Below, piece after piece: positions 47,067-60,227 of a DNA stretch of 64,000 bases. Location: the NCBI GenBank assembly GCA_029449235.1, contig JANATG010000002.1, positions 2,852,001-2,916,000 on the forward strand, read 5' to 3'. Both the position numbers and the translations under genes were made by a program. This DNA is from Linnemannia schmuckeri (Eukaryota > Mortierellomycota > Mortierellomycetes > Mortierellales > Mortierellaceae). Position 1 is the first letter of the stretch, and each line of letters starts with the position of its first letter. The notes under the pieces are model-generated. The model did not search any database. It saw only the letters and a program-made list of their open reading frames with translations, and was not told where the DNA came from.

Positions 47067-48632
47067 CTAAAGCTCAAACATGTTTTGATATACGCTAGAG
47101 GCGTCAACACCCTCCAAAGAAGTGACAGCAACACCATCCCGGCTACTATCGCCGTTTTGCTGGAGTAAAGCCACCAAGGCCGAGACAGACTGTCCACAGA
47201 TCCGCTGGTGGCGATGGAGGGCATCGTTCCTCATGAATCCACTTCCACAGCTCTGACAATTATAGGGCTTCTCACCCGTGTGGAGTCGCACATGACGCTC
47301 ACGGTCGTGGCGACGGGCAAATGCCAAAGGGCAGGAACCGCAAAGAAAAGGGCGATCTGCCGAATGGGTCTTCATGTGCGAAGTCAGGTTATAGGCACGC
47401 GAAAAGACCTTGCCACAGTCGGGGACATCGCAGCTAAAGGATGTGGGCTTGACCTTGGGCTTTGTCTGGCGGGTACGGCGCTTGCGCCTGACCCGAGTTG
47501 AATCGTCGCCAACGACGACTATTGACGATGGTGAGGCAAGAACGCCCTCCTCAGTTGTGGAGGCATGGCGCTCGGTGGTAATGTACTTGGCCTTGCGGTA
47601 GAGAGAAACCGAGTGCTTCTTGATAGGGCGAGGTCTCTTGCTGTTGCCGTTGTTTTGGCAAACGACAGCGTGGCTTGGGACCGCTTGCTCCTGGTGGTGA
47701 TGCTCGGGGGAAGGAGGACGCGAGGACTCGAATGAGGCCCAAGACATGGTAGGCGACTGGGCAAACGAGGCATTGGACACATTGCTACCGTTTGGGAGAT
47801 GAGGGGTCATCAAGAGATCAAGCGAGGTCTCAAAGGTAGAAAGAAGCGAAGGCTGCTGCTGCTGGGATTCGAGAGTGGAGATGTAGTAATTAAAGACACC
47901 TGACTCGACATAGGCTTGAGAGTTGGCTGCTTGCTCCACCGAGATGGTAGGAACTGCATGGTGAAGAGGTGCGGAAGAAGGAATGAAAAGCTGCTGTTGC
48001 TGAATAAAGTTGGGAGCGAATATGGGCTGTTGTTGGTGCAGGTGCTGAGCAGGCAACGCCTGGATGTGCTGTGCTTCGGCCATGAGAGCATGTTGTTGGG
48101 GCTGCTGCTCGTGGTACATCATCTGGGGCTGCTGGATCTCGGAGTACATTGGACCGGAGGTATTGGGAAAAGCATAGTGGGAGTGGTTGTGGAAGGGATG
48201 CTGAGTTGGAAGGGAAGGGAAGCCGCTCTCGAATACCATGGCCGTCTCGTCCGAACACTCGAGTTGGTATTGCTTCATGTTGGCATTGGCGTTAGAGTTG
48301 TCAGCGTTGCTGTTGTTAGCGCTGGTGCGTTGGCGAGGCGTAATAAAAATCTCGTACTCGTCGAGATCTTCGTCATCATCCTCCTCCTCGCGGCCATCGG
48401 CAGACTCGGAAAACTCGTTCATCGAAGAGCCGGGAGACATTAATGCAGGGAGGGAGGGCATGTCAAAGGGATCGAGTTGGAACTGTGCCGTTGCTGCTGC
48501 TGCTGCTGCTGCTGAAAGGTCTGGGAGGAAGGTGTGGACGTCTGAGAGGATGTTGGCAGGGGTGAAGCTTTGTTCGAACAGGTGGTTGTGAGTGGAGGGG
48601 TATTGTGTGGAGTTGTAGTCTGTGGAAAGCAT
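47067..48632 (-). CDS. C2H2 zinc-finger transcription factor, Crz1-like
   Basis: The protein (521 residues, one exon) has a long Q/N/S-rich N-terminus with an acidic patch (GREEEDDDEDLDEYEIF), and three C2H2-type fingers near the C-terminus. Finger 1 is CDVPDCGKVFSRAYNLTSHMKTH, finger 2 is CGSCPLAFARRHDRERHVRLH and finger 3 is CQSCGSGFMRNDALHRHQRIC, which ends in Cys instead of His. The helices SRAYNLTSHMKTH and ARRHDRERHVRLH are those of the calcineurin-responsive Crz1/Prz1 group. A basic stretch, VRRKRRTRQTKPKVK, just before the fingers is a likely nuclear localisation signal. PTISVE, around residue 220, fits the PxIxIT calcineurin-docking pattern. A role in calcium/stress signalling is an inference from these points. 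The start is the ATG at 48632, after a purine-rich (plus) leader. Confidence 0.8.
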   Translation of the reverse strand: MLSTDYNSTQYPSTHNHLFEQSFTPANILSDVHTFLPDLSAAAAAAATAQFQLDPFDMPSLPALMSPGSSMNEFSESADGREEEDDDEDLDEYEIFITPRQRTSANNSNADNSNANANMKQYQLECSDETAMVFESGFPSLPTQHPFHNHSHYAFPNTSGPMYSEIQQPQMMYHEQQPQQHALMAEAQHIQALPAQHLHQQQPIFAPNFIQQQQLFIPSSAPLHHAVPTISVEQAANSQAYVESGVFNYYISTLESQQQQPSLLSTFETSLDLLMTPHLPNGSNVSNASFAQSPTMSWASFESSRPPSPEHHHQEQAVPSHAVVCQNNGNSKRPRPIKKHSVSLYRKAKYITTERHASTTEEGVLASPSSIVVVGDDSTRVRRKRRTRQTKPKVKPTSFSCDVPDCGKVFSRAYNLTSHMKTHSADRPFLCGSCPLAFARRHDRERHVRLHTGEKPYNCQSCGSGFMRNDALHRHQRICGQSVSALVALLQQNGDSSRDGVAVTSLEGVDASSVYQNMFEL

Positions 48633-49308
48633 TGGAGAAGATACGAATGTGAAGAGATTGTGTGGAGGAGAATAAGAACAAGAGCGAGTTGGGTTTTTAT
48701 GAACAAGAGGTACTATAGCGAAGGGGGAATGGGATGATGGATATAAAAACAAAAGCGCAGATCTAAAAAGGGGGTTGACGATGATTTGTAAGGTGTGCGA
48801 AGCAAAATAGAAGAAGAGGTAGATGTACAAGGTTTGTAAAAAGATCAAAATTGCAAGGAGAGAGGGAAGCGGAAGAGGGTTTTCGCGAGACCTGAGCGAG
48901 TGAGAGAGAAGAGGTGGTAAGAATGAAGAGAGAGAAAGAAACAAAAACGAGAATGAAGTAGTGAAGAGGAGGAGGGAAAAAAAATAAAAAAAGAGAAGGA
49001 AGGGCCGAGATGGTGTCTATTTGTACAAAAAAAATCCAGCCACGAGGGAAATGCGACAAGTCGAGAAGTTGAGAGCGAATGGGAGGGAAATCAGACGTGT
49101 TCGCACATGTCCCGCGTAAGGTGAGGGAGGAATGCATTTAATAAAGCTCAATTCAGTGAGTGTTATTCAATGGACTTTGCAGTAAAGATAAAACGTAGAG
49201 GATGATAACGACAATAAAGTAGGTAAATCATGGCAATGATCGTCCTGTGGTCTACTTTCTGTTGCTATGTTCATTCGTTCAGTTTTCTACCCAAGGGAAG
49301 AAGAATAG

Positions 49309-49336
49309 AAAAAAAAAAAAAAAAAAAAAAAAAAAA
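49309..49336. repeat. Homopolymer A28
   Basis: A run of 28 A (28 T on the minus strand) in the gene-poor region, about 680 bp upstream of the C2H2-factor start. Confidence 0.9.
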
Positions 49337-49933
49337 GCAAAGTAAACGATGTGGACGACTCATATGGACAGATTGGCTGATCAACGAGCACGAACAAAAA
49401 GAGACAAACAAAAGCGAACGGAATAAAATCATTAATCAGTTTATCGATCAAATCACTGACTGACTGGCTGAGACTTTTGTGTGCCTGAACTCTGTCTATG
49501 TCAGTCAGGCAGTCGCTCAGCCAGTTAACCATGAATAATGCCCCTGAAGAAATTAAAAAAAAAATATGAAAAATAAATTTAACTTAAAGATTGGCATTCA
49601 ATCACAACTCACTCTATTATGTGTTTCCTCGTTGTTACCAAAATTACCTAAACCTACGTTTATGACGAGCAACAACATCGATCTGTCCTAGCGAAGGGAG
49701 TATCAACTTGCTAGAAGGCGTATATCCCTCACTTTACCAAAGACTACCTTTGGATTCACCGCCTTGTTTGGAATAGCATTGCTTTATTGTTAGTCTCTGT
49801 TTGTTTACATCCATCACACTCCCTCCCTTGATTCGCTTTTCTCTCTCTCTTTCTTTGACGACCAAGTAATTATTTAATATTCCAATTTGTGCTGGGCGCA
49901 GGTGCTTTCGTGGCCACACATCTCATATACGCC

Positions 49934-49958
49934 TTTTTTTTTTTTTTTTTTTTTTTTG
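49934..49958. repeat. Homopolymer T25
   Basis: A run of 25 T within the gene-poor region, not linked to any supported gene. Confidence 0.9.
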
Positions 49959-52900
49959 TTTCTTATTCTTCTCACTGCCTTAACCCTAATGCAAGACTAT
50001 ACCTCAAACTACAGAGTTCCACTACTCTCGCGAAAAAACACACAACAACAACAAAAAATCTCTTTACGTCTCGTCCTCCATCATAATAACTAAATGAAAT
50101 AAAACACCTCGTCCCCTCTTATCCTTAGGTTGGAACAAACAGAGCGTTAGTCTCATGACAAACCAATCGGGACAACATCCCCACTCACTCCTATTAAAGA
50201 TATCGGAGAGGTAAGGATCGCTCAGTACTGATGCGTCACCCCTTGTCTTCGATAATAAACTTGACTATGGCGGGTTATTGCAGACACCTATCAAATTAAA
50301 TAGAGGCAGGGTTCTGGTATACACAAGAAAAAAACACATTTTGGCGGTCAACGGTTTACCTCTGAGGAGGTTCATCTCTTCCTTTGTTCTAGTAGGTTAG
50401 GATACGGTGTGTAACCGCCTTTTAGTCCTTGCTTCCTTTCTTTATTCACGTACTCATGGATGTGAATCCGAGTTCGATGTTTTATTATTAGTATTGCGTC
50501 TCTGGTGCACATCATCCAGCAACTATCGATGCTCTTGAAGCAATTATTGCATTGAAACCAATAGCGTGTGCAAAAAGGACCAGACCTGTCTTTGACCTAT
50601 TTCGTCGTGATTTATGCAAGTCATGCCTATTTTTTCCCCCGCTTGGTTTAGACGGTCTACTGCATAGCGACTTTTTTTTTTATCGGTATTGCTGTTTAGC
50701 AGTGCCACCCTGGTAAGAGGACTAATTACCCATCACATTCCCATAAAACACCGCCTTCTTCGTTTGAAAGACAAAAAAAGCGTTCATAGGTCTAATTTTT
50801 TTTGTTCCTTTTCGTCCACTTGAACTCTCTTATCGCGCTCTTCCCATCTTCTCTTTTTTTATACTCCATGGTGCTGTTACTCATGCTATTGTTTTGAAGT
50901 GTAAACAATTTTGGTTGTCAACGTTCTCCCGATAGACCGTTCCGCATGGACCAGAGCGATAAAAGCACCAGAGCAAAAAGAACACCAAGAAAACATAAAC
51001 GCACTACCCCCATGACGAGCCGACTGGCCTCTAAGCTGCATCACTCATTTGCAAATTTCCGACAGGAACAACAGTGCCTAGAGGAAAGTGTTAGTTCTTT
51101 TTTTGGCTGATCGGAGGCCCACGGGCAACAAGTTGATTCGTAGTTCAGCTTATTCTGTCGCCTCTGGATAAAAGGGAGAGACAGAGAGGGGTAGAGTTCC
51201 CCAACGCTACATAATTTTGAACTCTATGACCCTTCACATTCCTCTGGTGATAAAAATAGTAAGGAGATTTGCTTGTTATTTTAGTAGTAATAAAGGCCAA
51301 TCCTACAACTGCCTGCTCCAGACTTTGCTTTTTTTATTCTGCTGTAGCATACGCGTCGTTGTAGATATTAGAGATGCTTCTGTGCTCTCCTCGACCCATT
51401 TTTTAGTTGTATCTATGGTCAGACTCCCATCAGCATAGCCGTTGTGATCGATCTGGGCCATTGCTGCACTGTTCTGCACCGCATTTTCAGGGTCCACGTT
51501 CTTTTCCTTCCTTTTTCGCATGTATCTTCCTGTTTCTCACTCATTCTCCCCTATGAATGACGAATGAAAGGTGGACGGGTGGGTGGGTGAGCCACTTTGC
51601 TTCTCTCCCTGCTTCTGTCCGCCTCCAGAGCAGTACAGTCGCATTCCTGTGCCCGACTAAAATTTTTTTTGGTTTCTTCTTCCATGTGCACTGCCACATT
51701 ATGACTACTAGGAATCCATGGTTCATGGTGTCCATTAGAGTTCTGGATCTAGAGCGTGTACACTGCCACATGAGCAATAAATTCTGTCAGTCAAAAAAAA
51801 AGTGCGAGCAGAAGGAAGAAGCATGCAGAGCATTCAGACTGATGCACACATTCACACACGCAAGCAAGGGAGAGACAGAGACTAAGAGACAAGGACAAGG
51901 AAGAAAGGGGAAAGGTATAAATGAGCGCTGACTTCAAGTATTTTCTCCTACATAGTCAAACCATATGGTCACTCGACGGGAAGTGATAGAATTCAATGAC
52001 TGGGTCCGTTCAAGGGAGACAAATGAAAACAGGGATGAAGAAAGAGCTATCATGACGTGCGAACGCCGTGTAATGAGTGAAGAATGGGAAGAAAATTGGA
52101 GCGGGACAACCAAAATGTATTGAAAAGAGAAGCAAGTTTTCTTTTCAGAGTGGCGGTTTCGTGCATCAACTCCCCAGGAATATCCTTACTTTCCATTTCT
52201 CGCACTCTTTGCTTCTTGTAACTGGTCATGGCTTCTGCCGTGTGATGACTTTATGCGACGATGTTGGGCCGCATGGAAAGAACGAAAAAAAAAACTTTGA
52301 ACGTTCTCGTCTTGCTCTTGTTTCTTTTTTTTTCTTTCTTTCCATAAGATTTACAAAGGGAGAGACGAATCGTCAACTAACTATACTAGAGAAATGAACT
52401 CATGTAGGTACGGCGGAGGATTGGACACTTTACATTGGTTCTTTGTCTCCTATGTATGAGTTCGCGCGGTTGTAAAAACGAGGCGCGGAGAGCATAATTA
52501 AACACCCATACATTCGAGAACCGTCAAGGCAACGGGCAACAGTATGGGATTTGGGCAAGGGAATCCATCTCCATCTCCCTGAACTAAAACAATTGAGAAC
52601 CCCATTTATACTATTTTCAGGTGTCCAACAAACGGACAATATACTAAAAAACGCGATTCTGGAGAATCGGACAACTGTCAAATCCATAAACACAAGAAAG
52701 CGGATTTAACGTCCCTCCCGGATGGGCTTGGACCCTCACTTGGGCAGAGTTGTTTCACCATTGTTTATTTTTGCACGACCCTCTCAACCCGTGTTTTGAG
52801 TTTCTTGTACTCCTCTTGCATCGCTTGCACCTTCTCTCCCCAAAGAATGATTGGTACTAAGAAGGGCATCACAAACAGGAGAAAGGAAGAGGAAGTCAAA

Positions 52901-54454
52901 GGGCTATGCAGATCATAACGGTTCATTTATCATGCAGGCACCGTGCGACTAACCCTCCTTCCCCATCGCCATGCCACTGAACAATAGAACAAGAAAAGCC
53001 CAATTCCTCATTTTAGCTCAAAACACCTGCAACATGGTCTTTCTATCTATATGGTGAATCGGGATGTTTCTTATCGCGTTTCTTATTTTTAGAACAGTGC
53101 GCACTGCAAGGATGTGTAAGATGCCTCTTACTTCATGACTCGCCATAAGAATTGACAGTTTTTGCTTGCCTATGTGACCGTTTGTCTTCGCCAGTCGCGG
53201 GTTTCCCGCGAGAGAAAGGGCGGCCAAGTCTCCCAGTCGGCAATTTTATTACTCTCTTGCAGTTAGAAATCGAGACAGTGAGAGAAAAGAACAGGAAGAA
53301 CTTCTTTCCTTGTCTTCCTTCGGACGCAGGCTTGGTTGTGAGTACAACCTCGCAAAGGTGAAAAACTAGTGTTTTTATGGATCTGTGGAATGCTACCATG
53401 AGAACTTTGGAGTTGTCTACCGAGCATGAACATTTCTCCTCCCCTTATTTATTGCTCTTGTTTACACGCTGGGTGTTGTACTTTTTGTAACTGTTTTTTT
53501 TGTTGTTTCCTCACTCTCGCCTGTCAACCTTCTACCTGAACTAATGATTGCCCCTACTCGGTACCGGTTAACTCTAAATGTCGACAATAAACAAACGCAC
53601 ACAGGCACACATACACAACTACCTTTTCTGTTTCTGGACGCTTTGATTGATAGAGAAGAAAGAAGGAGGGGAGGTTACGAAGCGAATGGTAAGGAGGTCA
53701 AACTGGGGTCTCATGTTTTCATCTTTCTGTTGTGCATCTCTTCTCCTCTCACTCTGTGTAAAAACAACACGCCGTCCATAGTTTAACTTAACTAGCATTC
53801 TCAGTCTCAAGCATTTAAATCCTCTCTCCTTTTCCATCGGTTCAATAGTCAATTGAGCGATAGAATAAGTAACCAAAAATATTTGCTACATTGCTCTTTT
53901 CCTAACCAACCCATTAAGAAGGAAGAGAGGGGACATGGTCTCGGATGGCCCACATCATCCACCCACAACTGAACATGCAAACCTTATCTGGGCTAAGTCG
54001 TATGCATGGCCACCCCCCTCTTTGTTCCTTCCACCCTCTCTCTCCCTCCTTCCTTCCTTCCTTTCCGCCCTTCCATCGAAATGAAAAACAAAAGACCCAT
54101 TAGAGCTAGAGTGAGAGAGCATGGCAAATCCAAGTGAGAAATTACACGCTTGTTTCTTCCTAGACTGTCTCTCATCTGTTTAGTTTTTTGTTTGTCATCT
54201 ACATTCAGCGGATAGAATAGAAAGAAAAAACAATTAGAGAGTGAGCTGGGGAGCGAGATAGCGACCACGAGATGGCTTCAACAAGAAGAGGCGAGGTGTG
54301 GGACCAAAAATAAACAAAACAAAACAATCAATCTCTCATTCACGAACCTCTTATTTATCCAACCATCCCAATGGAAACGAAAACACCTTCTACCATTCTC
54401 TCTTTTCTCTTTTTTTCTTTTCTTTTCTACCGTATTGGTTTGTTTTTCTGCTTA

Positions 54455-54459
<5 letters not shown>

Positions 54460-54489
<30 letters not shown>
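54460..54489. repeat. Homopolymer T30
   Basis: The longest T run in the window (30 nt), in the gene-poor region. It is preceded by a T/C-rich stretch of about 90 nt. Confidence 0.9.
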
Positions 54490-55310
54490 CGCTGGCGTAC
54501 ATTACCGAAAATAGAACGAGACTGTGCCATTTTTTTGTTCACTTGTGTGCGGCGTGTACAAGCTTAACAGCGCTTCTTGGCATATTGATTTAGCCTACAT
54601 CCATACTCACACACACAGTGGCAATCCGTTCACTGTCCCTACAAGATCGCGCGCTTTATTTACTTGGTCTCAGAACCTCCCAAGGGTGACAACAGGGGAA
54701 CAACTCATTCAGTTACCGAAATAAAGTATATTCAATTAGGTTGGTGTATAGTTTTTTATTTTTTTTTTTATTTTATTTTGCGAGCTGACCTGGACCGCAG
54801 GTCCACATGGGAAGAAAGAAAAAAAACGGGAAAAGAGACAACGACGGACATTGAAAGTCTTTGTCAGATTTTTCCCGATTGCTCGGTGAAAGAGAAATGA
54901 CGGAGAGGGGAGTTGTAAGAAAAAAAAAAAAGACAAAAAAGATAAAAAAAGAAGACAAAAAAAGGGTAAAGCTGTCATTGGGCTTGTTTAAGGACAGGAA
55001 TGACAAGAAAGAAAGAAAGAAAAAAAAATGGAGTGCCAAAATAGACTTGACCTGTTTTCAACTTTCAATGAATGATCATCAATACTTCAGAAGATCCTTC
55101 AGTTGACGCTGAAAACGGTAAATGCATTTTGACTTCTAGATGCCAACGATGGACCCACGCCCTTGTTGTTTACTAGGTTTCTAATGCCCTGAACGACAGA
55201 GGAAGCATAAATCCCATAGGGTCATGGTAGATTGATCAATTGAGAGTTTCATCTCGAGTTGACTTTTTTTCTACCTATGCGTGGCTTGAGAATCCGGACT
55301 AGATTTTATT

Positions 55311-55338
55311 CCCCCCCCCCCCCCCCCCTTTTTTTTTT
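55311..55338. repeat. C18-T10 compound homopolymer
   Basis: Eighteen C are followed directly by ten T. This is the only long C/G homopolymer in the window; all other long runs are A or T. G18 on the minus strand could form a G-rich secondary structure. Confidence 0.9.
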
Positions 55339-58257
55339 CTCTTCATTCTTGCCACGCGGCATATAGTTCTTCTTCAATTTGGCTATAAGCCTCTTTTCTT
55401 CCTCTTCCCTCTCATTGCTCCGCGGAGGTTTGGCACAAATGCTGTCAAAATGAAATGGGTTTATGCACGGAGCAAGAGGAGATCAAAAAAGAGAATGAAA
55501 GAAAAAGCAAGAGAGCCGAGCCGCCCCTTGGCCCTTGGGGAGTGCAAGTACCCCTCTTTCTCAAGAAAATAAAAAGACTAAATTCCTGTCTGCCTTGCGC
55601 TGCCCTTCCCTGTGCCATCGGTCTATTGCACTGAAGGGGATGTCTATCTGGGCGTGTGTTACCATTCTCCTGTGTTCACTGTTAAGAGGAAGGAGGATGT
55701 GTAACACACGAAATATTGGCGTGGGCGTGCATGAAAGCAGACTATTAATATCCCGATCATTTTTTTTAAGCCTTTGTTCATGCAAGATGGTTGGATGGAA
55801 GGATAGGGTGTGGGATAGAGAAGGAGACGACATTGGAGGGGGCTGAAGACCTGTTCTTTTTGACTTTCTGTCTTTTTTTGACTTTTTTTTATTGTTCCCT
55901 CCTGGGCCAGAGGGAAAAGAGTTAGATGACGACAGGACATGGAGAAGGTAGATGTCCAATACTCCACATTGGGCAACGATCTCCTTCATTCTGTTCCGCT
56001 CTTGCTTTCTTGTTCGGCTGTTTAGTGAACTACCCGGTCATTTATTATCCGCCTGGAGTGAAGTGAAGAGAGAGAGAGAAGAGAGCAAGTCCACAGAATC
56101 ATACTCACTTGAACCATGAGAGTTTGAGACCTTTTTCGAACCGAAGAAAAAGGAAGACGGGCACCCTTTCCTCTCCCCTGGATAATTGCACCGTTCTTCC
56201 TTTTGCCTTTTGCCTTATGACGACTTTATGTTTGTGAAATCGCGACCGAGTCTTGGCGTTTTTGTCTGTACAGCGGCATTCAAAAATAAGTCTGTATCTG
56301 TCTCCAGGAAGTTTTTTGTTCAACGTGAGAAAGTTAGTTTTCGTCGACTTTACGTGTTCGACCCTCGGGGGAAAAAACTCATACAAAAAACAATTACTTT
56401 GCTTCCTTCACTCAAGTTGTAAAAGGAGCCCTTAGTAGAATCGCTTCGGTCTGTTGGTATGTTTTATTTTTGTTTTGTTATCTGCTGCCAATTGTCCCTG
56501 AACACCCTGTGCACATGTACACAACATCCTTTGGCAAGGAGGGTATTCGCTGCGAGACCTTTCATAAAAACAAAAATGTTAATAGAAATAGTAACGAAGG
56601 GCCTCGCCTATTCGCCTCGATCCGTCTTCGCTCCCTCTTTCTAATTCTTTACTTCGAGCGATCAGGGCAGGTAGACTAGCAAAAATGCTTAAGGTTTCTT
56701 TCATAGAAACGGTTAAGAACCTCCGAGGAGAAACAAAAAAAAGGAGCTCGAAGAGGAAAAAAAGGTTGAAGGTGGTTGGTTGAAAAGGAAAGGAATAATA
56801 GGCTGAAAATGCAGCCAATGCAAGGAGGGAACCAAGGAGCTGGGAAGTAGGAAAATGAGGAGTTGGTAAGATAGAGTGAAGGAAAAAAAGAGAGCAACAA
56901 GAGAGAGGACTGGGGCCAAAAGGCGAAAGTGGAAGTGACGACCACGCGGCGACGGCGGCGGAAGTGCGATATGATATCTTTTGCTTTTTTTTTTTTTTTG
57001 ACTTGAGGAAAAAGAATTAAAATGAGCTGTTTTTTGGATGTTGTTCGAGCACCAACGAGGTCTCTTGCAAAAATCAACCAAGGTTTTGGCTAAACGAGAA
57101 CACAAGCAATCGATGTTTGTTTGTTTTTGTCCGTTGCCTTTGTCTGGCACGTCAATAGGCCTTAACGTTTTAGCGTTAAACATTTGTTGACAACGACGAA
57201 AGGGGAGTAGCAGATTAATGCTAAGAGTCTCCTTTATTAGTTTTCTTGCTCATCCCCATGCATCCGTTATCCGTCAGTTCATCGTCCATTTGCCTGCAGT
57301 TTCTGATTCATGTTATCCTCTTTTCTTCCAAGGAGGAATCCAACCATTCATCTGCTCACCTTTTTCATTGTTTGTTGCTTGAACTCATATTATTCTGTTG
57401 CCGCTTTCAGTTGGTCGTGTCACCCAATTCCCACTTTTATTCACTATGCTTGTTTTTACTTTCCTCTTTCACGATCAGGGGCAAAGGTCAAGCAGCCAGA
57501 AAGTAAAAGGAGCAGGCGAAGAAAGAAAGAAATAAAGAAAGACCAAAAAAAAGTCATTATGCCGAGGAGTAATTCATGGGCGAATAACGAATACTCGGAT
57601 ATCCCTACCGGCTCAAAGCAAACAGATTTTTTTTTACAAGTTTTTGTTTTTTCATGAGCAAAAAAGGATAATATGGACGACAGGTACACTGGGGAAGACT
57701 TCTTTGCTCCTAAGGACTAGTTTAAGTTAACTCGGGTTATGGATTTAAGTTAACAAGTAGCTCGGTGCATGCCGCCTTTGAAGAAAAAAAACGAGGCGAT
57801 CAGCTCACACATTTTTATGATGGACAATTATTATTTGTTCTTGCTCGCCTCAACCCCTTGCTGACCTGCTTAAAAAAAAAAAAAGGCCGCATGAGGATAC
57901 GTCTTATTTTTATTAATAATCGATTGGAAGGATCGACTTTCTTTTACCAACCATAACCACGCACTGTCGAGGCAACATTATCCGCCCTTTACTCGACATA
58001 TGCATGCCTCTAAATTATCCAAAATGGCGGAAAAAACCAACCTCCATCAACAACACCAGCCCTATATCGTATCTCCCCCACTTCTAGAACAATGGCCAGC
58101 CAGGCGAAGTCAAGACACAAAAAAAAAGAGACAATGCAGAGGAAGGAAAGGTAGCAACGTCATCTATTCATGGTCAGCAAATTCTTGTCCAATTTCGCGA
58201 AAGTAGATAGGCAGGCTCATTAGCTATCATAAGATATTCTCGAACTTTGCTGTCGCA

Positions 58258-58282
58258 TTTTTTTTTTTTTTTTTTTTTTTTT
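58258..58282. repeat. Homopolymer T25
   Basis: A run of 25 T in the gene-poor region, flanked by sequence without coding signal. Confidence 0.9.
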
Positions 58283-59522
58283 CGTTTTCGGACAAGAGGA
58301 CGGGACCCACAACCTTTTTGACAAGGAGCGGGGAAACAGACGTTTCGTGGCGAGAGAAGGGGCTTGGGAAACAATCCGAATTTCTTTTTTTTTTGTTCCC
58401 CGATCAAGGCGAAAGTCGAGTACATATTTTTCACGATGTATGTTATGCCCATGGGTCGTCATCGTTGTTCGTTATTATTATTATTATTATTTTTAAGCGG
58501 GAAATGCAAAACATAAGAAAAAAAAAAGGTGACGATTGCTGTTGTGAACAGGGATGGTGAACATATCAGGACACGTTCAAGCACACGTCTAGTCTGGGGT
58601 GGCGGCGAGTGTCTGCTTTCAAGAAAGAGAGCGAAAAACGAAAAAGAAAGCTTCCTAGATCACCTGCAAGTTCTCCTTGTCATAGCAGTTCTTCGACGTG
58701 TTCGTTGCTGCCTTTGTCTTTTTCTTTGATTATGCTCATCTTCTTTCGCCTTTCAAAAAAGCATCAGCCTCATCATTGCCTTGCTCTCATAGGCGGACTA
58801 CCATCTTCCAATTCTTGCCCTCGGAGAGTTACCGTCGTCACGAAAAAACAAAAAACAACAGACAAACAATAAATAACTTAGGAAACTACCCCTGCTGCGC
58901 TTTTGTGATTCGCCCTTTGCGCAATGGACAATAGGCAAATGCGTGCATGCATTCCCTTGGTAAAACTTACATCCGTCCAGGTAAAACTGCGGAACGTGGT
59001 TTATCCATGCACATACCGTATGTTTAGCCAATTTTACCTTTTTTTTGGACTCTTAACCTCAATAACCACTCATTCGTTTTTGTCATCTCACGGTACTTCT
59101 TGTAAGGCAATATCGAATAACCTCAGGAATGGAATCTCGGTAAATTTGTAAGCGGGTATCATAGCCCAAAGTTCTTCCAGGGGATAGCACTCACGGATAG
59201 CATTTTTCCACTGTCAAACGACTACGGTGTTCGTTGGGAACGAATAAGCTGTAAATATCTTAGCCCCACAATATCAACTACAAGCGCATTGCAGCAGTGT
59301 CAACCCCACAAAGCCAACCACGAAGACGAGCGCGGACGCGAACATATAGCAGAGTCAGCCTAACAAAATCTGCTAGTCCTTACCGTCTCGTGGAGGAGAA
59401 CAAGTCAAAGCCAGAGCGGAGTGTTGTATCTACTTTGTATCCGGACTTTTTTTTTGTTTGTTTGTTTCCAGCCGGCTGAGTCGCTGGCGCCCAGACCCAG
59501 AAGCGCTTGAGGTCCACCTATC

Positions 59523-60227
59523 TCACATGCCGCAGGATCCGTTCATTTTACCTGAGAAAATGAGTTCATTTTGGTTTTCGATCCCATAGCCCGGAAGTCT
59601 CAGGGCATCCACTGTCCTACCTAGCCTGTCCACTTGGATTTTATTTGTTTCCAGTATGCACCCATGTGCTTTGCGATCTGTTAAATCATAAAATAAGTGG
59701 TTCTCATTCATGATCCTAGGATATCAGCCATAGTTTACTTGTGTGTCCCTCAGATGTCATGCACGCCTTAGAAATTGTACATGTCTGCAGATATACCATA
59801 TGTCGCCGTGATGGTCTTACATATCGGCTGTCCAATGGTGTCTTTAGACACTATTTGCAACGGTTTCTTTGCTATCGTCCTGCGGCTCAAGCTGCGACTA
59901 AGTTGCTTCGATGCCTCGCTCTGGAGTGCTTCATCTGCCTACGAATATCGTTGTTCTTCCCAATCCACCCATCCGGTCTTTGGTGAATATTGCTTTCACT
60001 ACAGTAATGAACATATGTAGCAAATCCAAAAGTGCTATCGATAACATCCAGCAATCACATAATTTGTTGAGCAAAAACATTCTGTATTTGGAAGGGATCC
60101 TTAAGAGATATTCTGGATTGGAGTGAGGGCGATAGTTGTTTGAATGATGCACTATCTGTTGTAAGTTTCGTCCAAATTCCCAATGTTCCGGTTCGTCCTG
60201 CGAGTTTTGTATTTCCTGATATTTCAC
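59523..60227 (-). other. Possible decayed coding relic
   Basis: On the minus strand, three pieces look more protein-like than the surrounding desert. They are HWEFGRNLQQIVHHSNNY (about 60175), EALQSEASKQLSRSLSRR (about 59930-59870) and KIQVDRLGRTVDALRLPGYG (about 59640-59580). They lie in different frames and are separated by stop codons. I recognise no family. They may be remnants of an old duplicated or mobile gene, or chance. Confidence 0.25.

Noticed and set aside
51303..51521. 72-residue minus-strand ORF (MRKRKEKNVDPENAVQ...)
   Set aside because: Codon use looks fairly coding-like and it has a real ATG, but it is short and isolated, with no recognised domain or splice partners.
52430..52693. 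87-residue minus-strand ORF in the desert
   Set aside because: No domain, no good start context and no neighbouring exons; consistent with chance.
55561..55989. 142-codon minus-strand ORF in the desert
   Set aside because: Composition is random-looking, it runs through homopolymers and lacks any domain.
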